Shown here: piece by piece, positions 25,754 through 34,903 of the stretch
Numbering within the stretch: the first letter of the stretch is position 1
Layout: each line of letters opens with the position of its first letter
Source: an uncultured Rhizobiaceae bacterium
GTDB lineage: Bacteria; Pseudomonadota; Alphaproteobacteria; Rhizobiales; Rhizobiaceae
Assembly (NCBI GenBank): GCA_958296345.1
Contig: CATQIJ010000013.1
Location: 372,001 to 436,000 of the forward strand
Reading direction: 5' to 3'
DNA: 64,000 bases
Position numbers and translations under genes: made by a program
Notes under the pieces: model-generated
Told to the model about the DNA's origin: nothing
Databases searched by the model: none
What the model saw: only the letters and a program-made list of their open reading frames with translations

Positions 25754-26677
25754 TTAAACAAAAGAGTGCTGAAACACTCTTTTGGGCTTAAACTGACCAC
25801 GATCAACTTCGCCTATTGCGATTAGCTCATCGCCATTAGATGCAAAGGCTTCATCCGCCTGAGCAATAGCATCGCGTCCTCGTAAAACTATTGCGTTGCC
25901 TAGACGCAGACGATGCACCTGTTCCTTTGTGACGGGAGCTTCTAAAATATTATCAAGTGCTGTACCCGTTGTACAAAGCTCACCATCAAGTTTTTCGATT
26001 TCGCCTTCCATAGCAATTAAATCTTCGAGCGAGATTAGATCTTCTTCTAAGAATGGCGCAACAGATGTTCTTCGTAGTTCTGTGATGTGGCCATAACATT
26101 TTAGGTCACGTCCCATGTCACGTGCTAATGCGCGCACATAAGTACCCTTTCCGCAAAGCACTTCGAATATTGCAGTATCATTAGTAGACTCAACTAAAGC
26201 AAGCCTTTCAATTTTAACAATACGAGATTTTATTTCCATCTCTTCGCCATCACGGGCACGTTTATATGCGCGTTCACCGTCAATTTTTACAGCAGAAAAT
26301 TGTGGCGGAACTTGCTCGATTTCACCGGTGTAATTTGGCAGAAGTGCTAATATATCATCTTTGCTAGGACGTTCATCCGACTTATTGGTAACTTCACCAG
26401 CCAAGTCATCTGTATTAGTTTCCGCACCCCAAGTTACAGTAAACCGATAGGTCTTTTGACCGTCCATAATAAAAGGAACTGTTCGGGTTGCCTCTCCCAA
26501 AGCAAGCGGCAACATGCCGGAAGCTAGCGGATCTAACGTACCTGCATGACCTGCTTTTGCAGCTTGGTAGAGCCATTTAATTTTTGAAACACACTGTGTC
26601 GAACCAATACCAACCGGCTTATCTAATATTACCCAACCAGAGATTGGGCGGCCTTTTTTCTTGCGTTGGCGGCTCAT
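25754..26677 (-). CDS. truB: tRNA pseudouridine(55) synthase
   Basis: A 307-residue TruB enzyme. The catalytic Asp49 is in [12 protein letters not shown], and the family segments [10 protein letters not shown] and [12 protein letters not shown] follow. It converts U55 of the T-loop of tRNA to pseudouridine. The start at 26677 overlaps the rbfA stop by 4 bp, showing translational coupling. It ends the rimP-nusA-ylxR-infB-ycxB-rbfA-truB unit. Length is normal. Confidence 0.96.
   Translation of the reverse strand: MSRQRKKKGRPISGWVILDKPVGIGSTQCVSKIKWLYQAAKAGHAGTLDPLASGMLPLALGEATRTVPFIMDGQKTYRFTVTWGAETNTDDLAGEVTNKSDERPSKDDILALLPNYTGEIEQVPPQFSAVKIDGERAYKRARDGEEMEIKSRIVKIERLALVESTNDTAIFEVLCGKGTYVRALARDMGRDLKCYGHITELRRTSVAPFLEEDLISLEDLIAMEGEIEKLDGELCTTGTALDNILEAPVTKEQVHRLRLGNAIVLRGRDAIAQADEAFASNGDELIAIGEVDRGQFKPKRVFQHSFV
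25760..25783 (+). terminator. Hairpin with T-run, probable terminator shared by DUF6159 gene and truB
   Basis: AAAAGAGTG (25760-25768) pairs with CACTCTTTT (25775-25783) around a 6-base loop. It lies 15 bp past the DUF6159 gene stop and overlaps the last codons of the convergent truB. It can act on the plus strand; on the minus strand it lies partly inside the coding region. Confidence 0.6.
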
Positions 26678-27081
26678 GTTTCATCATCTCCATCTTCATC
26701 TAGATCGCGCTGGACTTTTGGTGAATGAAGCAGTGCATCAATCTTTGAATAATTATCAAAACTTGTGTCTTCTCGAAAACGAAACTCAGGCATGTATTTC
26801 ATCTGATTAAGCATCGGAGATACCTTACCACGAATAAATTTTGCGTTTGTTGCGAGCGCTTTGATAATCGGTTTTGAATCTCCACCGCCCAATGGCGAAA
26901 TATAACAAGTCGCGATTTTTAAATCAGGTGACATAGACACTTCTGAAATTGAGATTACAGTGCGTTGCAAAACATCGTCTTGTATTTCACCGCGCTGCAA
27001 TAGCTGCGTCAACGCATGACGTACATTCTCCCCCACACGTAACTGTCGTTGTGATGGGCCAGTGCCCGAAAATTTACTCAT
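26674..27081 (-). CDS. rbfA: 30S ribosome-binding factor RbfA
   Basis: A 135-residue KH-like ribosome-assembly factor with [20 protein letters not shown] at the start, the [22 protein letters not shown] core and [18 protein letters not shown] near the end. It binds immature 30S subunits and aids 16S 5'-end maturation, with importance at low temperature. It overlaps the YcxB-like gene upstream and truB downstream by 4 bp each, so all three are coupled. The tail is acidic (DEDGDDET). Confidence 0.95.
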   Translation of the reverse strand: MSKFSGTGPSQRQLRVGENVRHALTQLLQRGEIQDDVLQRTVISISEVSMSPDLKIATCYISPLGGGDSKPIIKALATNAKFIRGKVSPMLNQMKYMPEFRFREDTSFDNYSKIDALLHSPKVQRDLDEDGDDET

Positions 27082-27602
27082 TTTATTAGTTCCTGATTTT
27101 CAACCTTGCTAACTACAAGCGTTTTAAATTCTTCAATATCTAGAGCACTTGCAAAGCCTCGTTTAGGCACGCAGTAAGCTTGCACTTTGTTTATCCAAAG
27201 AAGAAAATGTTCCGGCTCTTCATCAGCTCGTATGATTGCTTCCCAGTTGTGAATGCCAGTAAATACTGGCATGTCAACTTTCATATCCTTTTCAGAAAAA
27301 TTGAGTCGAATTTCTTTTCCATCAATCATCTGTTTTTTATAATATCGCCTTAGATACAAAGGTTTAAGAACATAAAAAACTAATATTAAAAACACGCCTA
27401 ATGCTGCATTGGCGAAATGTATCAATTCGAGCATTCTATAATTGGACAGCGTTATATAGATAAAAACCGCACTGGCAGCAAAATTTGCAAATATTACTAA
27501 ATAAAGTGCAATCCATGAATATTTTGCAAACTTCTCATGCTTCTCCATTGCCTTAGTTAAGGCTGCATAATCAGAATACTTATATGAAAAACTTACGTTC
27601 AT
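27078..27602 (-). CDS. YcxB-like membrane protein inserted in the infB operon
   Basis: A 174-residue protein with two transmembrane segments (about residues 30-52 and 62-82) followed by a cytoplasmic C-terminal domain. That domain ([20 protein letters not shown], then [18 protein letters not shown]) resembles the YcxB-like C-terminal domain, in which a sensed-response-like beta domain follows W-x-x-I. Its function is not known. The stop overlaps the rbfA start by 4 bp and its start is 59 bp after infB, so it is embedded in a conserved translation operon where it is not usually found. Confidence 0.75.
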   Translation of the reverse strand: MNVSFSYKYSDYAALTKAMEKHEKFAKYSWIALYLVIFANFAASAVFIYITLSNYRMLELIHFANAALGVFLILVFYVLKPLYLRRYYKKQMIDGKEIRLNFSEKDMKVDMPVFTGIHNWEAIIRADEEPEHFLLWINKVQAYCVPKRGFASALDIEEFKTLVVSKVENQELIK

Positions 27603-27661
27603 TTTTACCCTTTCACCCTTGCGGAATAGGACCGCAAAGGTGTGGTGTTAAATTTTAGCGC

Positions 27662-30181
27662 TTAAAGCGAGCGTTCGATGTGCTCTACACGGAAGCACTC
27701 AATGACGTCACCTTTACGCATGTCTTGATAGTTTTCAAATGCCATACCACATTCTTGGCCACCTTGAACTTCAGACACTTCATCTTTGAAGCGCTTAAGC
27801 GTTGATAGGTCGCCTTCATGGATAACAACATTATCGCGTAGAAGGCGAACGCCATTCCCACGCTCAACTTTACCTTCTGTAATACGACAACCAGCAACCT
27901 TGCCGACTTTCGATACGTTGAAGACTTCAAGAATTTCTGCGTAACCCAAGAATGTTTCACGACGTTCAGGAGCAAGCATACCAGACATAACGTTTTTCAT
28001 ATCATCAACTAGATCGTAGATGATTGAATAGTAACGAATTTCAATACCTTCAGCTTCTGCTGCATCGCGTGCTTGTTTATTTGCACGAACATTAAACGCT
28101 AGGATTGGCGCATTAGATGCAACAGCAAGGGCAACATCTGATTCTGTAATTGCACCAACGCCAGAATGAACGATGCGTGCAGCAACTTCATCAGTGTTCA
28201 TTTTTTCAAGAGCTTGTTGAATTGCTTCAGAAGAACCTTGAACATCAGCTTTTAACACAAAAGCAGCTTCGCTTAGCTCTGATGTTTGAAGCTGCGTCAT
28301 CATTTGCTCTAGTGAGCCACGAGAGCCTGCTGCGCGTGCAACTGCTTTTTCGCGCGATAGACGCTGGCGGTATTGTGAAATTTCACGAGCACGCGCTTCG
28401 TTTTCTACAACCCCAATACGGTCACCTGCTGATGGTGCACCATTAAGGCCCAATACTTCAACTGGCATTGATGGTGTTGCGTGTTTAAGCTGCTCGCCTT
28501 GATCGTTTACAATAGCACGAACCTTGCCCCACTCATCACCAGCAACAATAATATCACCGATGTTTAGTGTTCCACGGCTAATAAGAACAGTAGCTACTGG
28601 GCCACGGCCTTTATCAAGTTTAGCTTCGATAACAGAACCTTCGCCTGGGCGATCTGGATTTGCTTTTAAGTCAAGTAATTCAGATTGAAGCGTAATAGCT
28701 TCTAAAAGCTTATCAAGGTTTGTACCTTTAAGCGCAGATACTTCAACAGCTAGAACGTCACCGCCCATGTCTTCAACGAAGACTTCATGTTGAAGCAATT
28801 CAGTTTTCACTTTGTTTGCATCTGCACCCGGTCTGTCCATTTTGTTGATTGCAACAATAATAGGAACTTCAGCAGCTTTTGCGTGATTAATTGATTCAAT
28901 TGTTTGCGGCATTACGCTATCGTCAGCAGCAACAACAAGAATTGCAATATCAGTAATTTGCGCACCACGAGCACGCATCGATGTAAAGGCTTCGTGTCCA
29001 GGTGTATCAATGAATGAAATCAACTGGCCATCATGCTCAACTTGGTAAGCGCCAATATGCTGCGTGATACCACCTGCTTCACCAGAAACAACATTCGCAT
29101 TACGTAGTGCATCAAGTAGAGATGTTTTACCATGGTCAACGTGACCCATGATTGTCACAACTGGTGGACGAGACTCTAGGTCTGCATCGTTATCTGGTGC
29201 ATCAAAAATACCATCTTCAATATCACTATCAGATACACGTCTTACTGTGTGGCCAAATTCACTTGCAATTAATTCTGCGGTATCTGCATCGATGATGTCG
29301 CCAGGCTTCATCATCTGTCCTTCTTGCATCAGATGCTTAATTACATCAACTGAGCGTTCAGACATACGGTTTGCAAGTTCCTGAATAGTAATCGTTTCAG
29401 GTAATTGCACTTCGCGAGATACTTTTTCACGAGGACCAGATTGCTGGGCTGCACGTTTTGCTTTTTCTTGACGACGCTTAAGAGCCGCGAGAGATGGGCC
29501 ACGTTTGCCACGGTCTTCATCTAATGCATTTGTAAGCGTAAGTTTTGTTTTACGACGATCATCATCGCCTTTGGCGCGTGATGGTTTAGCAGGCTCTTCC
29601 GGCTTTTTGCGTTCAAAAGGCTTAAGCTCTTTTTGCTTTGGCTCTTCGCGTGGTGCAGGTTTTGAAATTGCTCCCTCTTCACCTTGCGCAGCTACTGCAG
29701 AGGCATCAGCCGCAGCAATGCGCTCAGCTTCTGCACGTTCGGCAGCAAGGCGCTCTTCTTCTTCAGCTTTATTCTTTTCTTCATCAGCTTTTGATGCAGC
29801 ACGAGTCGCATCTTCTTCAGCACGACGTTTATTATCAGCTTCAGCTTTTTCACGATCGATTGATTCACGAGCTTTTGCTTCTTCAAGCGCTCTAGTGCGA
29901 GCTTCCATTTCGTTCTTTGAAAGATTAGAAGCTGGCATTTCAACTGCAGGTTTAGGCGTCGGTATTACTGGCGCAGGAGCAGCAGGCGCTGCTTGAGCAG
30001 GGGCTGCATCCGCGACAGGTGCTTCACCAGGTTTTGTAATTCGGCGCTTACGCGTTTCAACCACAACAGATTTTGTACGTCCATGAGAGAAATTTTGACG
30101 CACTGTACCTTGCGAGATACCACTACCTCGCAGTGTTAGTGTTTTTTTCTCTTTGGGGCTTTCGCCTTCGTTCTCGCTCAT
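27662..30181 (-). CDS. infB: Translation initiation factor IF-2
   Basis: An 839-residue IF-2. An N-terminal IF2_assoc-like segment (1-45) is followed by a long Ala/Glu/Lys-rich coiled-coil linker (about 90-160). The IF2-N domain lies at about 260-312, the G domain from about 338 (G1 GHVDHGKT at 346-353, G3 DTPGH, G4 NKMD), then domain II and the fMet-tRNA-binding C-terminal domain (about 740-835, [14 protein letters not shown]). IF-2 recruits initiator tRNA and joins subunits. It is preceded by ylxR and nusA in the usual order. Length is normal for this class. Confidence 0.97.
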   Translation of the reverse strand: MSENEGESPKEKKTLTLRGSGISQGTVRQNFSHGRTKSVVVETRKRRITKPGEAPVADAAPAQAAPAAPAPVIPTPKPAVEMPASNLSKNEMEARTRALEEAKARESIDREKAEADNKRRAEEDATRAASKADEEKNKAEEEERLAAERAEAERIAAADASAVAAQGEEGAISKPAPREEPKQKELKPFERKKPEEPAKPSRAKGDDDRRKTKLTLTNALDEDRGKRGPSLAALKRRQEKAKRAAQQSGPREKVSREVQLPETITIQELANRMSERSVDVIKHLMQEGQMMKPGDIIDADTAELIASEFGHTVRRVSDSDIEDGIFDAPDNDADLESRPPVVTIMGHVDHGKTSLLDALRNANVVSGEAGGITQHIGAYQVEHDGQLISFIDTPGHEAFTSMRARGAQITDIAILVVAADDSVMPQTIESINHAKAAEVPIIVAINKMDRPGADANKVKTELLQHEVFVEDMGGDVLAVEVSALKGTNLDKLLEAITLQSELLDLKANPDRPGEGSVIEAKLDKGRGPVATVLISRGTLNIGDIIVAGDEWGKVRAIVNDQGEQLKHATPSMPVEVLGLNGAPSAGDRIGVVENEARAREISQYRQRLSREKAVARAAGSRGSLEQMMTQLQTSELSEAAFVLKADVQGSSEAIQQALEKMNTDEVAARIVHSGVGAITESDVALAVASNAPILAFNVRANKQARDAAEAEGIEIRYYSIIYDLVDDMKNVMSGMLAPERRETFLGYAEILEVFNVSKVGKVAGCRITEGKVERGNGVRLLRDNVVIHEGDLSTLKRFKDEVSEVQGGQECGMAFENYQDMRKGDVIECFRVEHIERSL

Positions 30182-30263
30182 GCTTTACCTTATCAGTAGC
30201 CTATTTGGGCTTTTTGGACTTTATATCATACAAAATCCAGTATTTTGTTTTAATCGACGCATT

Positions 30264-30866
30264 TTAAGCTGCTTGTGCTTTATAATTCATCAATCGATTC
30301 ATCAGTTTTACCAGTTTTTTAGATGCGCCACCCTTTAGGAGTGCCACATACATTGTATTAGTGCCATTTAATGTTTTATCCAACTCTTCGCTAGTAAATT
30401 CATTAATCAACATTATTTCTCGTTCTTCATAAACCTTCTGCGCCTTTAAAGCCGCAGCTAGCTTTTTCACTCCGTCAGTACCTGCATCGCTTGCCTGTAG
30501 CAAGGCTAATGAAGCACCATCTCTAATCATCGCTTCTGCTTTTGCCTGACCTGTAGCAACAAGTCCGGCTTTCTTAGCCATTGCCAATGCTTGCAGAGCT
30601 GTTTGGCGTAATAAATCTTCTACCAATTGAGGCAAGTTTTCATCTGCCTGAACTTTATCTTTAAAACCACGAGCAAAAAGTTTCTTAGAAACAGCCTCTT
30701 TCAATACTTTTCGTGTCGCTGTTACCCAAACACCGCGCCCTGGTAACTTTCGCTTCAAATCAGGAAACACCTGATTTTCTGGTCCTACGACAAAGCGGAT
30801 CATCTGATCTGGAGATTTTTCTGCTCTTGTCACTATGCAGGTACGCGGGTTCATGTCTTGCGCCAA
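30264..30866 (-). CDS. RNA-binding protein YlxR (DUF448) with L7Ae-like domain
   Basis: A 200-residue two-domain protein. The YlxR domain (residues about 5-85) includes PRTCIVTRAEKSPDQMIRF and KLPGRGVWVT. The C-terminal part (about 95-200) resembles a ribosomal L7Ae-type domain (ALAMAKKAGLVATGQAKAEA). Alphaproteobacteria often carry this fusion between nusA and infB. YlxR binds RNA and modulates RNase P in other bacteria. It lies 29 bp after nusA and 82 bp before infB. Confidence 0.92.
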   Translation of the reverse strand: MAQDMNPRTCIVTRAEKSPDQMIRFVVGPENQVFPDLKRKLPGRGVWVTATRKVLKEAVSKKLFARGFKDKVQADENLPQLVEDLLRQTALQALAMAKKAGLVATGQAKAEAMIRDGASLALLQASDAGTDGVKKLAAALKAQKVYEEREIMLINEFTSEELDKTLNGTNTMYVALLKGGASKKLVKLMNRLMNYKAQAA

Positions 30867-30895
30867 TTTTACTTCCTGTGGCTATTTCCTTTGTA

Positions 30896-32530
30896 TTAGA
30901 AAATACGCCCTGGTTTTTTTGTTTCCTCTTCAGTTGCTTCTTCAACTTCTGGTTCTGGCTCAGCATTTGCAGCAGCAAGCTCTTCTTCCGTAACCCAACC
31001 AGCTTTAACACGCGCCTGCATAACCATTGCGTCTGCATCTACGCGTGAGATTTTATACTCTTCTAGTGTTCCAGGGAAACGCGTTGTTTCACCGTCTTTA
31101 CGCTCACTCCAACCAATTAAATCATCTGCAGCACAGCCAGCAAAATCTTCCATTGTTTTAATGTCATCTTTACCAAGCGTTACGAGCATCGGAACGGTAA
31201 GACCATCGATTTCACGTAACTCGTCAGCAACACCAAGTTTTTTACGCTCATCATCAAGAGCTGTTTCTTGCTTCTCAATAAATTCTTTTGCTCGTGCCTG
31301 AAGTTCAACAGCAGTGTCATCATCGAAGCCTTCAATAGATGCAATTTCAAGCATGTCTACGTAAGCAACCTCTTCCAACGAAGAGAAACCTTCAGAAGCA
31401 AGAAGTTGAGCTACCATCTCATCAACATTAAGCGCATCAGTAAATACTTTTGCACTTGTTTCGAATTCTGACTGGCGACGAGTACTTTCATCTTCTTCAG
31501 TCATAATATCAATATCCCAGCCGGTTAGTTGAGAGGCAAGGCGTACGTTTTGACCGCGACGACCAATCGCAAGAGAAAGCTGATCATCTGGAACAACAAC
31601 TTCAATGCGCTCTGCGTCTTCGTCAAGAACCACTTTAGCAACTTCGGCTGGCTGTAGAGCATTAACAATGAAGCTCGCTGGCTCAGGCGACCAAGGAATA
31701 ATATCGATTTTCTCGCCTTGAAGCTCGCCAACAACAGCCTGCACACGAGAGCCGCGCATACCAACACACGCACCAACTGGATCAATCGCTGAGTCATTTG
31801 AAATAACTGCAATCTTTGCACGCGAACCTGGATCACGAGCAACTGATTTAAGTTCAATCACACCATCATAAATTTCAGGCACTTCCATGGTGAAGAGCTT
31901 TGACATGAATTGTGGGTGTGTACGCGATAAAAAGATTTGTGGCCCACGTTGTTCGCGGCGAACATCATAAAGATACGCACGAACACGGTCTCCATAGCGG
32001 AAGTTTTCGCGAGGAATTGTTTCGTCACGGCGAATGATTGCCTCACCTTTGCCAAGGTCAACAATTACATTTCCGTATTCAACACGCTTTACAGTACCGT
32101 TGATAATCTCACCGACGCGGTCTTGGTATTCTGCAAACTGGCGATCTCGCTCAGCATCACGAACTTGCTGTACGATCACTTGCTTCGCAGATTGCGCAGC
32201 AATACGGCCAAAATCCATTGGCGGAAGCGGATCAGAAAGAAAATCACCGAGCTCAATTGTCGGCTCTTTATCGCGAGCAAGCTCGATTGAAATTTGCGTT
32301 GTATGATCTTCAACTACCTCAACAACCTCAAGTAAGCGCTTCAAGTTTATGTCGCCAGTTTTTGTATCAACGTTCACATGAATGTTGGTTTCTTGACCGT
32401 AACGCGACTTTGCTGCCTTTTCTATAGCGTTAGCCATCGCAGAAATTACGATTTCTTTATCAATCGCTTTTTCACGAGCAACCGCATCTGCGATTTGCAA
32501 CAATTCTAACCTGTTAGCACTAACTGCCAT
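30896..32530 (-). CDS. nusA: Transcription elongation/antitermination factor NusA
   Basis: A 544-residue NusA. The N-terminal RNA-polymerase-binding domain (1-125) is followed by S1 (about 135-200), KH1 and KH2 (about 230-345; IGRRGQNVRLASQLTGWDI) and two C-terminal acidic helix-hairpin repeats (about 365-490) typical of proteobacterial NusA. The tail has an acidic EPEPEVEEATEEE region. NusA controls pausing, termination and antitermination. It follows rimP by 88 bp. In E. coli NusA represses its own operon, relevant to the hairpin found in the rimP leader. Confidence 0.97.
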   Translation of the reverse strand: MAVSANRLELLQIADAVAREKAIDKEIVISAMANAIEKAAKSRYGQETNIHVNVDTKTGDINLKRLLEVVEVVEDHTTQISIELARDKEPTIELGDFLSDPLPPMDFGRIAAQSAKQVIVQQVRDAERDRQFAEYQDRVGEIINGTVKRVEYGNVIVDLGKGEAIIRRDETIPRENFRYGDRVRAYLYDVRREQRGPQIFLSRTHPQFMSKLFTMEVPEIYDGVIELKSVARDPGSRAKIAVISNDSAIDPVGACVGMRGSRVQAVVGELQGEKIDIIPWSPEPASFIVNALQPAEVAKVVLDEDAERIEVVVPDDQLSLAIGRRGQNVRLASQLTGWDIDIMTEEDESTRRQSEFETSAKVFTDALNVDEMVAQLLASEGFSSLEEVAYVDMLEIASIEGFDDDTAVELQARAKEFIEKQETALDDERKKLGVADELREIDGLTVPMLVTLGKDDIKTMEDFAGCAADDLIGWSERKDGETTRFPGTLEEYKISRVDADAMVMQARVKAGWVTEEELAAANAEPEPEVEEATEEETKKPGRIF

Positions 32531-32618
32531 GACACTCTCCTTTGACCATCCGCCTATAGCGGACTGATATTAAGTGCTGCATATATTTTCTTTAAAAAAT
32601 CTATGCAATTTTCGTTTT

Positions 32619-33206
32619 CTAATTTTCTGACGATGAAGACTCTTCTTCATCCTCAATCTCATTTGCTTCTCGTAATGATTTATCACGCTTTAAAGCTTCG
32701 ATGATAAGACCATCTGTCATCACCAATTTTGCATCTTTAATTTCACCAATCGGCAAGATAAAATTTGGTTCTTCGCCTTCATTTGGCGCTTCGCGACGGA
32801 AGGTAATATCATTGCCCTCAACAGACAAAATCATTCCTTTGTAACGCTTGCGACCATTAACAATCTGATGCGTTTCAAGTTTGGAAGTATGACCAGCCCA
32901 AGTAACAAAGTCAGAAAGACGTACAAGCGGACGATCAATGCCAGGTGACGAAATTTCTAAATGATATGCCTGACTAATCGGATCTTCAATATCGAGTATA
33001 GGCGATATTGCGCGTGATACTTCTTCGCAGCCTGCAACATTCATTGTTCCATCAGGGCGTTCAGCCATAATCTGCAAGGTAGCGCCATTTATATTTGACA
33101 GTTTTACGCGCACAAGTCTGTAGCCCAAATCTTCGATTTCTGGCTCAATGATGTTTGCAACTTTAGCCTCAGCTCCAGTTTCAACAATGATACGCGCGTC
33201 CGACAT
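32619..33206 (-). CDS. rimP: Ribosome maturation factor RimP
   Basis: A 195-residue RimP. The N-terminal domain contains LGYRLVRVKLSNINGATLQI and the CEEVSRAISPILD helix, and the ISSPGIDRPLVR segment is diagnostic. The C-terminal Sm-like domain is followed by an acidic, Ser-rich tail (NEIEDEEESSSSEN). It acts in 30S maturation. It is the first gene of the rimP-nusA-ylxR-infB unit. A terminator-like hairpin lies 46-80 bp upstream of its start, listed separately. Confidence 0.95.
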   Translation of the reverse strand: MSDARIIVETGAEAKVANIIEPEIEDLGYRLVRVKLSNINGATLQIMAERPDGTMNVAGCEEVSRAISPILDIEDPISQAYHLEISSPGIDRPLVRLSDFVTWAGHTSKLETHQIVNGRKRYKGMILSVEGNDITFRREAPNEGEEPNFILPIGEIKDAKLVMTDGLIIEALKRDKSLREANEIEDEEESSSSEN

Positions 33207-33400
33207 GGGCAGCTATATTTCCTTTTAGTTTCTTGCTTTCCGTTTAGACATTAAAAAAGAGCGGGTGCTGGGTAGCGCCCACTCTCGCGAATGATACGGA
33301 GAATTTGAATGATATATACGCTCAAATTGATGTGTTTGCAAGTGTTCTGAACTAGCTTGCAGTTTTTATTAATTTCTGGCAAAGAGCTCTTGTCTTAATA
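33207..33400. promoter_or_regulatory. Divergent rimP / dadA promoter region
   Basis: This 194-bp segment lies between the rimP start and the riboswitch of dadA. It includes the rimP leader hairpin (33253-33285) and an AT-rich stretch (33340-33400) that should hold the dadA promoter. No regulator site is clear. Confidence 0.5.
33253..33285 (-). terminator. Terminator-like hairpin in the rimP-nusA leader, possible attenuator
   Basis: AGAG-C-GGGTGCT (33258-33269) pairs with AGCGCCC-A-CTCT (33274-33285) around a GGGT loop, with one mismatch. On the minus strand six T residues follow (33258-33253). No minus-strand gene lies just upstream, because dadA is divergent, so the only nearby transcript it can stop is the rimP-nusA leader. 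It could be a regulatory attenuator. Confidence 0.6.
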
Positions 33401-33600
33401 GATGTGCAGGAGAGACTGAACTAAGAGTTCAGCGCCGAAGGAGCAACACCCGTAAACTCTCAGGCAAAAGAACTGCATATTTTGGGCTAATTTGCCCTAG
33501 GACAATCTGGAGAGTGATGAGCAAATGTTCGTCCACCGAAGGAGAAATAACAGAGTGAGCTCTGTTACAAGCTCTCAGGTTTCAAGACAGATGGGAACGT
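33401..33600 (+). ncRNA. Tandem glycine riboswitch upstream of dadA
   Basis: Two glycine aptamers in tandem. Aptamer 1 (about 33408-33474) has GGAGAGACTGAA, the core GCGCCGAAGGAGCAA and ACTCTCAGGCAAAAGAAC. Aptamer 2 (about 33509-33590) has CTGGAGAGTGATGAG, the core CCACCGAAGGAGAAA and AGCTCTCAGGTTTCAAGACA. The repeated GGAGAG...CTCTCAGG frame and CCGAAGGAG cores are diagnostic. Downstream lie small hairpins, GGGA-ACG-TCCC and CCAGC-GCTTT-GCTGG (33593-33616), before the AAAGGAAC ribosome-binding site, so control is probably at translation initiation. Glycine riboswitches are usually ON switches for glycine breakdown, which fits an amino-acid dehydrogenase. Confidence 0.93.
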
Positions 33601-33647
33601 CCCAGCGCTTTGCTGGATAACGCGAACTGTCGAAAGGAACCAAGACT

Positions 33648-34892
33648 ATGCGCAAAATTGCTGTCATTGGAGCTGGTATTACTGGCATCACAACTGCTTA
33701 CTCACTTTTAGAACGAGGCTTCGAAGTCACCGTCTTTGATCGCAATCGCTATGCCGCGATGGAAACTTCATTTGCAAATGGCGGACAATTATCTGCCTCC
33801 AATGCTGAAACTTGGAGCCGTTGGGCAACCGTATTTAAAGGTATCAAATGGATGTTTGAACCAGGTGCGCCTCTACTTGTTAACCCAAAGCCTAGTTGGC
33901 ACAAGATCTCATGGATGACAGAGTTCATGGCCAATATTCCAGGTTATAAAAATAATACGATCAAAACAGTTGAACTTGCGATTGGTGCTCGTGAACATCT
34001 TAAAGGTCATGCGGAAAAAGAAGGCTTTGATTTTTCATGTGAAGATCGAGGCATACTTCATGTTTATGATGATGAAAAAGAATTCACTCATGCACGAAAA
34101 GTAAATGAGCTACTTGCCGCTGGCGGACTTGATCGCCGCGAAGTAAACGTCGATGAAATTCGCAAGCTTGAACCGGCACTTACACAAAATTTTATAGGTG
34201 GAATATATACCGTTAGCGATTTCACAGGTGACATTCACTCGTACGCAAGTGGCCTTTCTAAGGCTTGTAAAAAACGCGGCGTTGAGTTTCATTATGGATG
34301 TAAGGTAGAAACGCTGAAACACGCAGATGAAGGCGTTGAAGTGCATTGGAAGGACGATGACAATACCCGTGTCCAAAACCAATATGATGGGGTCGTCGTC
34401 TGTGCCGGTGTTCAAAGCCGTGATCTAGCTGCTCAACTTGGTGACCGCGTCAATATTTATCCAGTAAAAGGCTATTCGATTACGGTTCACTTAAATGATG
34501 CGGAAAGCCAGAGCGCAGCGCCTTGGGTTAGTCTTCTTGATGATAAAGCTAAAGTTGTAACTAGTCGCTTGGGCAAAGATCGTTTTCGTATTGCAGGGAC
34601 TGTTGAGTTCAACGGCTATAATCTTGATATTCGTGATGATCGCATCAAGCCGCTCACAAAATGGTGCGAGAAACTTTTTCCTGAGGTTTCGACTGAGTAT
34701 GCAACGCCATGGGCAGGGCTTCGCCCAATGATGCCAAACATGCTACCAAAAGTAGGTGCTGGCAAAAAATCACGTGTTTTCTATAACACTGGCCATGGTC
34801 ACCTTGGCTGGACATTATCTGCAGCAACTGCTGAACTGGTTGCCGAAGAAGTTTTGATAGCTCGGCAAAGCAATTCAAGAATGGTTGGATAA
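33648..34892 (+). CDS. dadA: FAD-dependent D-amino-acid dehydrogenase, DadA-like
   Basis: A 414-residue DAO-family flavoprotein. The N-terminal FAD-binding motif IGAGITGITTAYSLLERG (6-23) is followed by NGGQLSASNAETWS and, near the C-terminus, WAGLRPMMPNMLPKVG and NTGHGHLGWTLSAA, all DadA hallmarks. DadA oxidises D-amino acids to keto acids and ammonia, passing electrons to the respiratory chain. A glycine riboswitch directly controls the gene, so glycine or a related small amino acid may be the inducer. A ribosome-binding site AAAGGAAC lies 7 bases before ATG 33648. A deiminase-like gene follows 12 bp later. Confidence 0.94.
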   Translation: MRKIAVIGAGITGITTAYSLLERGFEVTVFDRNRYAAMETSFANGGQLSASNAETWSRWATVFKGIKWMFEPGAPLLVNPKPSWHKISWMTEFMANIPGYKNNTIKTVELAIGAREHLKGHAEKEGFDFSCEDRGILHVYDDEKEFTHARKVNELLAAGGLDRREVNVDEIRKLEPALTQNFIGGIYTVSDFTGDIHSYASGLSKACKKRGVEFHYGCKVETLKHADEGVEVHWKDDDNTRVQNQYDGVVVCAGVQSRDLAAQLGDRVNIYPVKGYSITVHLNDAESQSAAPWVSLLDDKAKVVTSRLGKDRFRIAGTVEFNGYNLDIRDDRIKPLTKWCEKLFPEVSTEYATPWAGLRPMMPNMLPKVGAGKKSRVFYNTGHGHLGWTLSAATAELVAEEVLIARQSNSRMVG

Positions 34893-34903
34893 GGAATTAT
34901 ATA

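Noticed and set aside
25760..25783. GAGTG/CACTC hairpin as a CIRCE element for HrcA
   Set aside because: CIRCE is TTAGCACTC-N9-GAGTGCTAA; here the arms are reversed and the spacer is 6. It also lies at a gene end.
29505..29996. 163-codon plus-strand frame rich in Ser and Ala
   Set aside because: Antisense to the Ala/Glu/Lys-rich linker of infB; low complexity and no family likeness.
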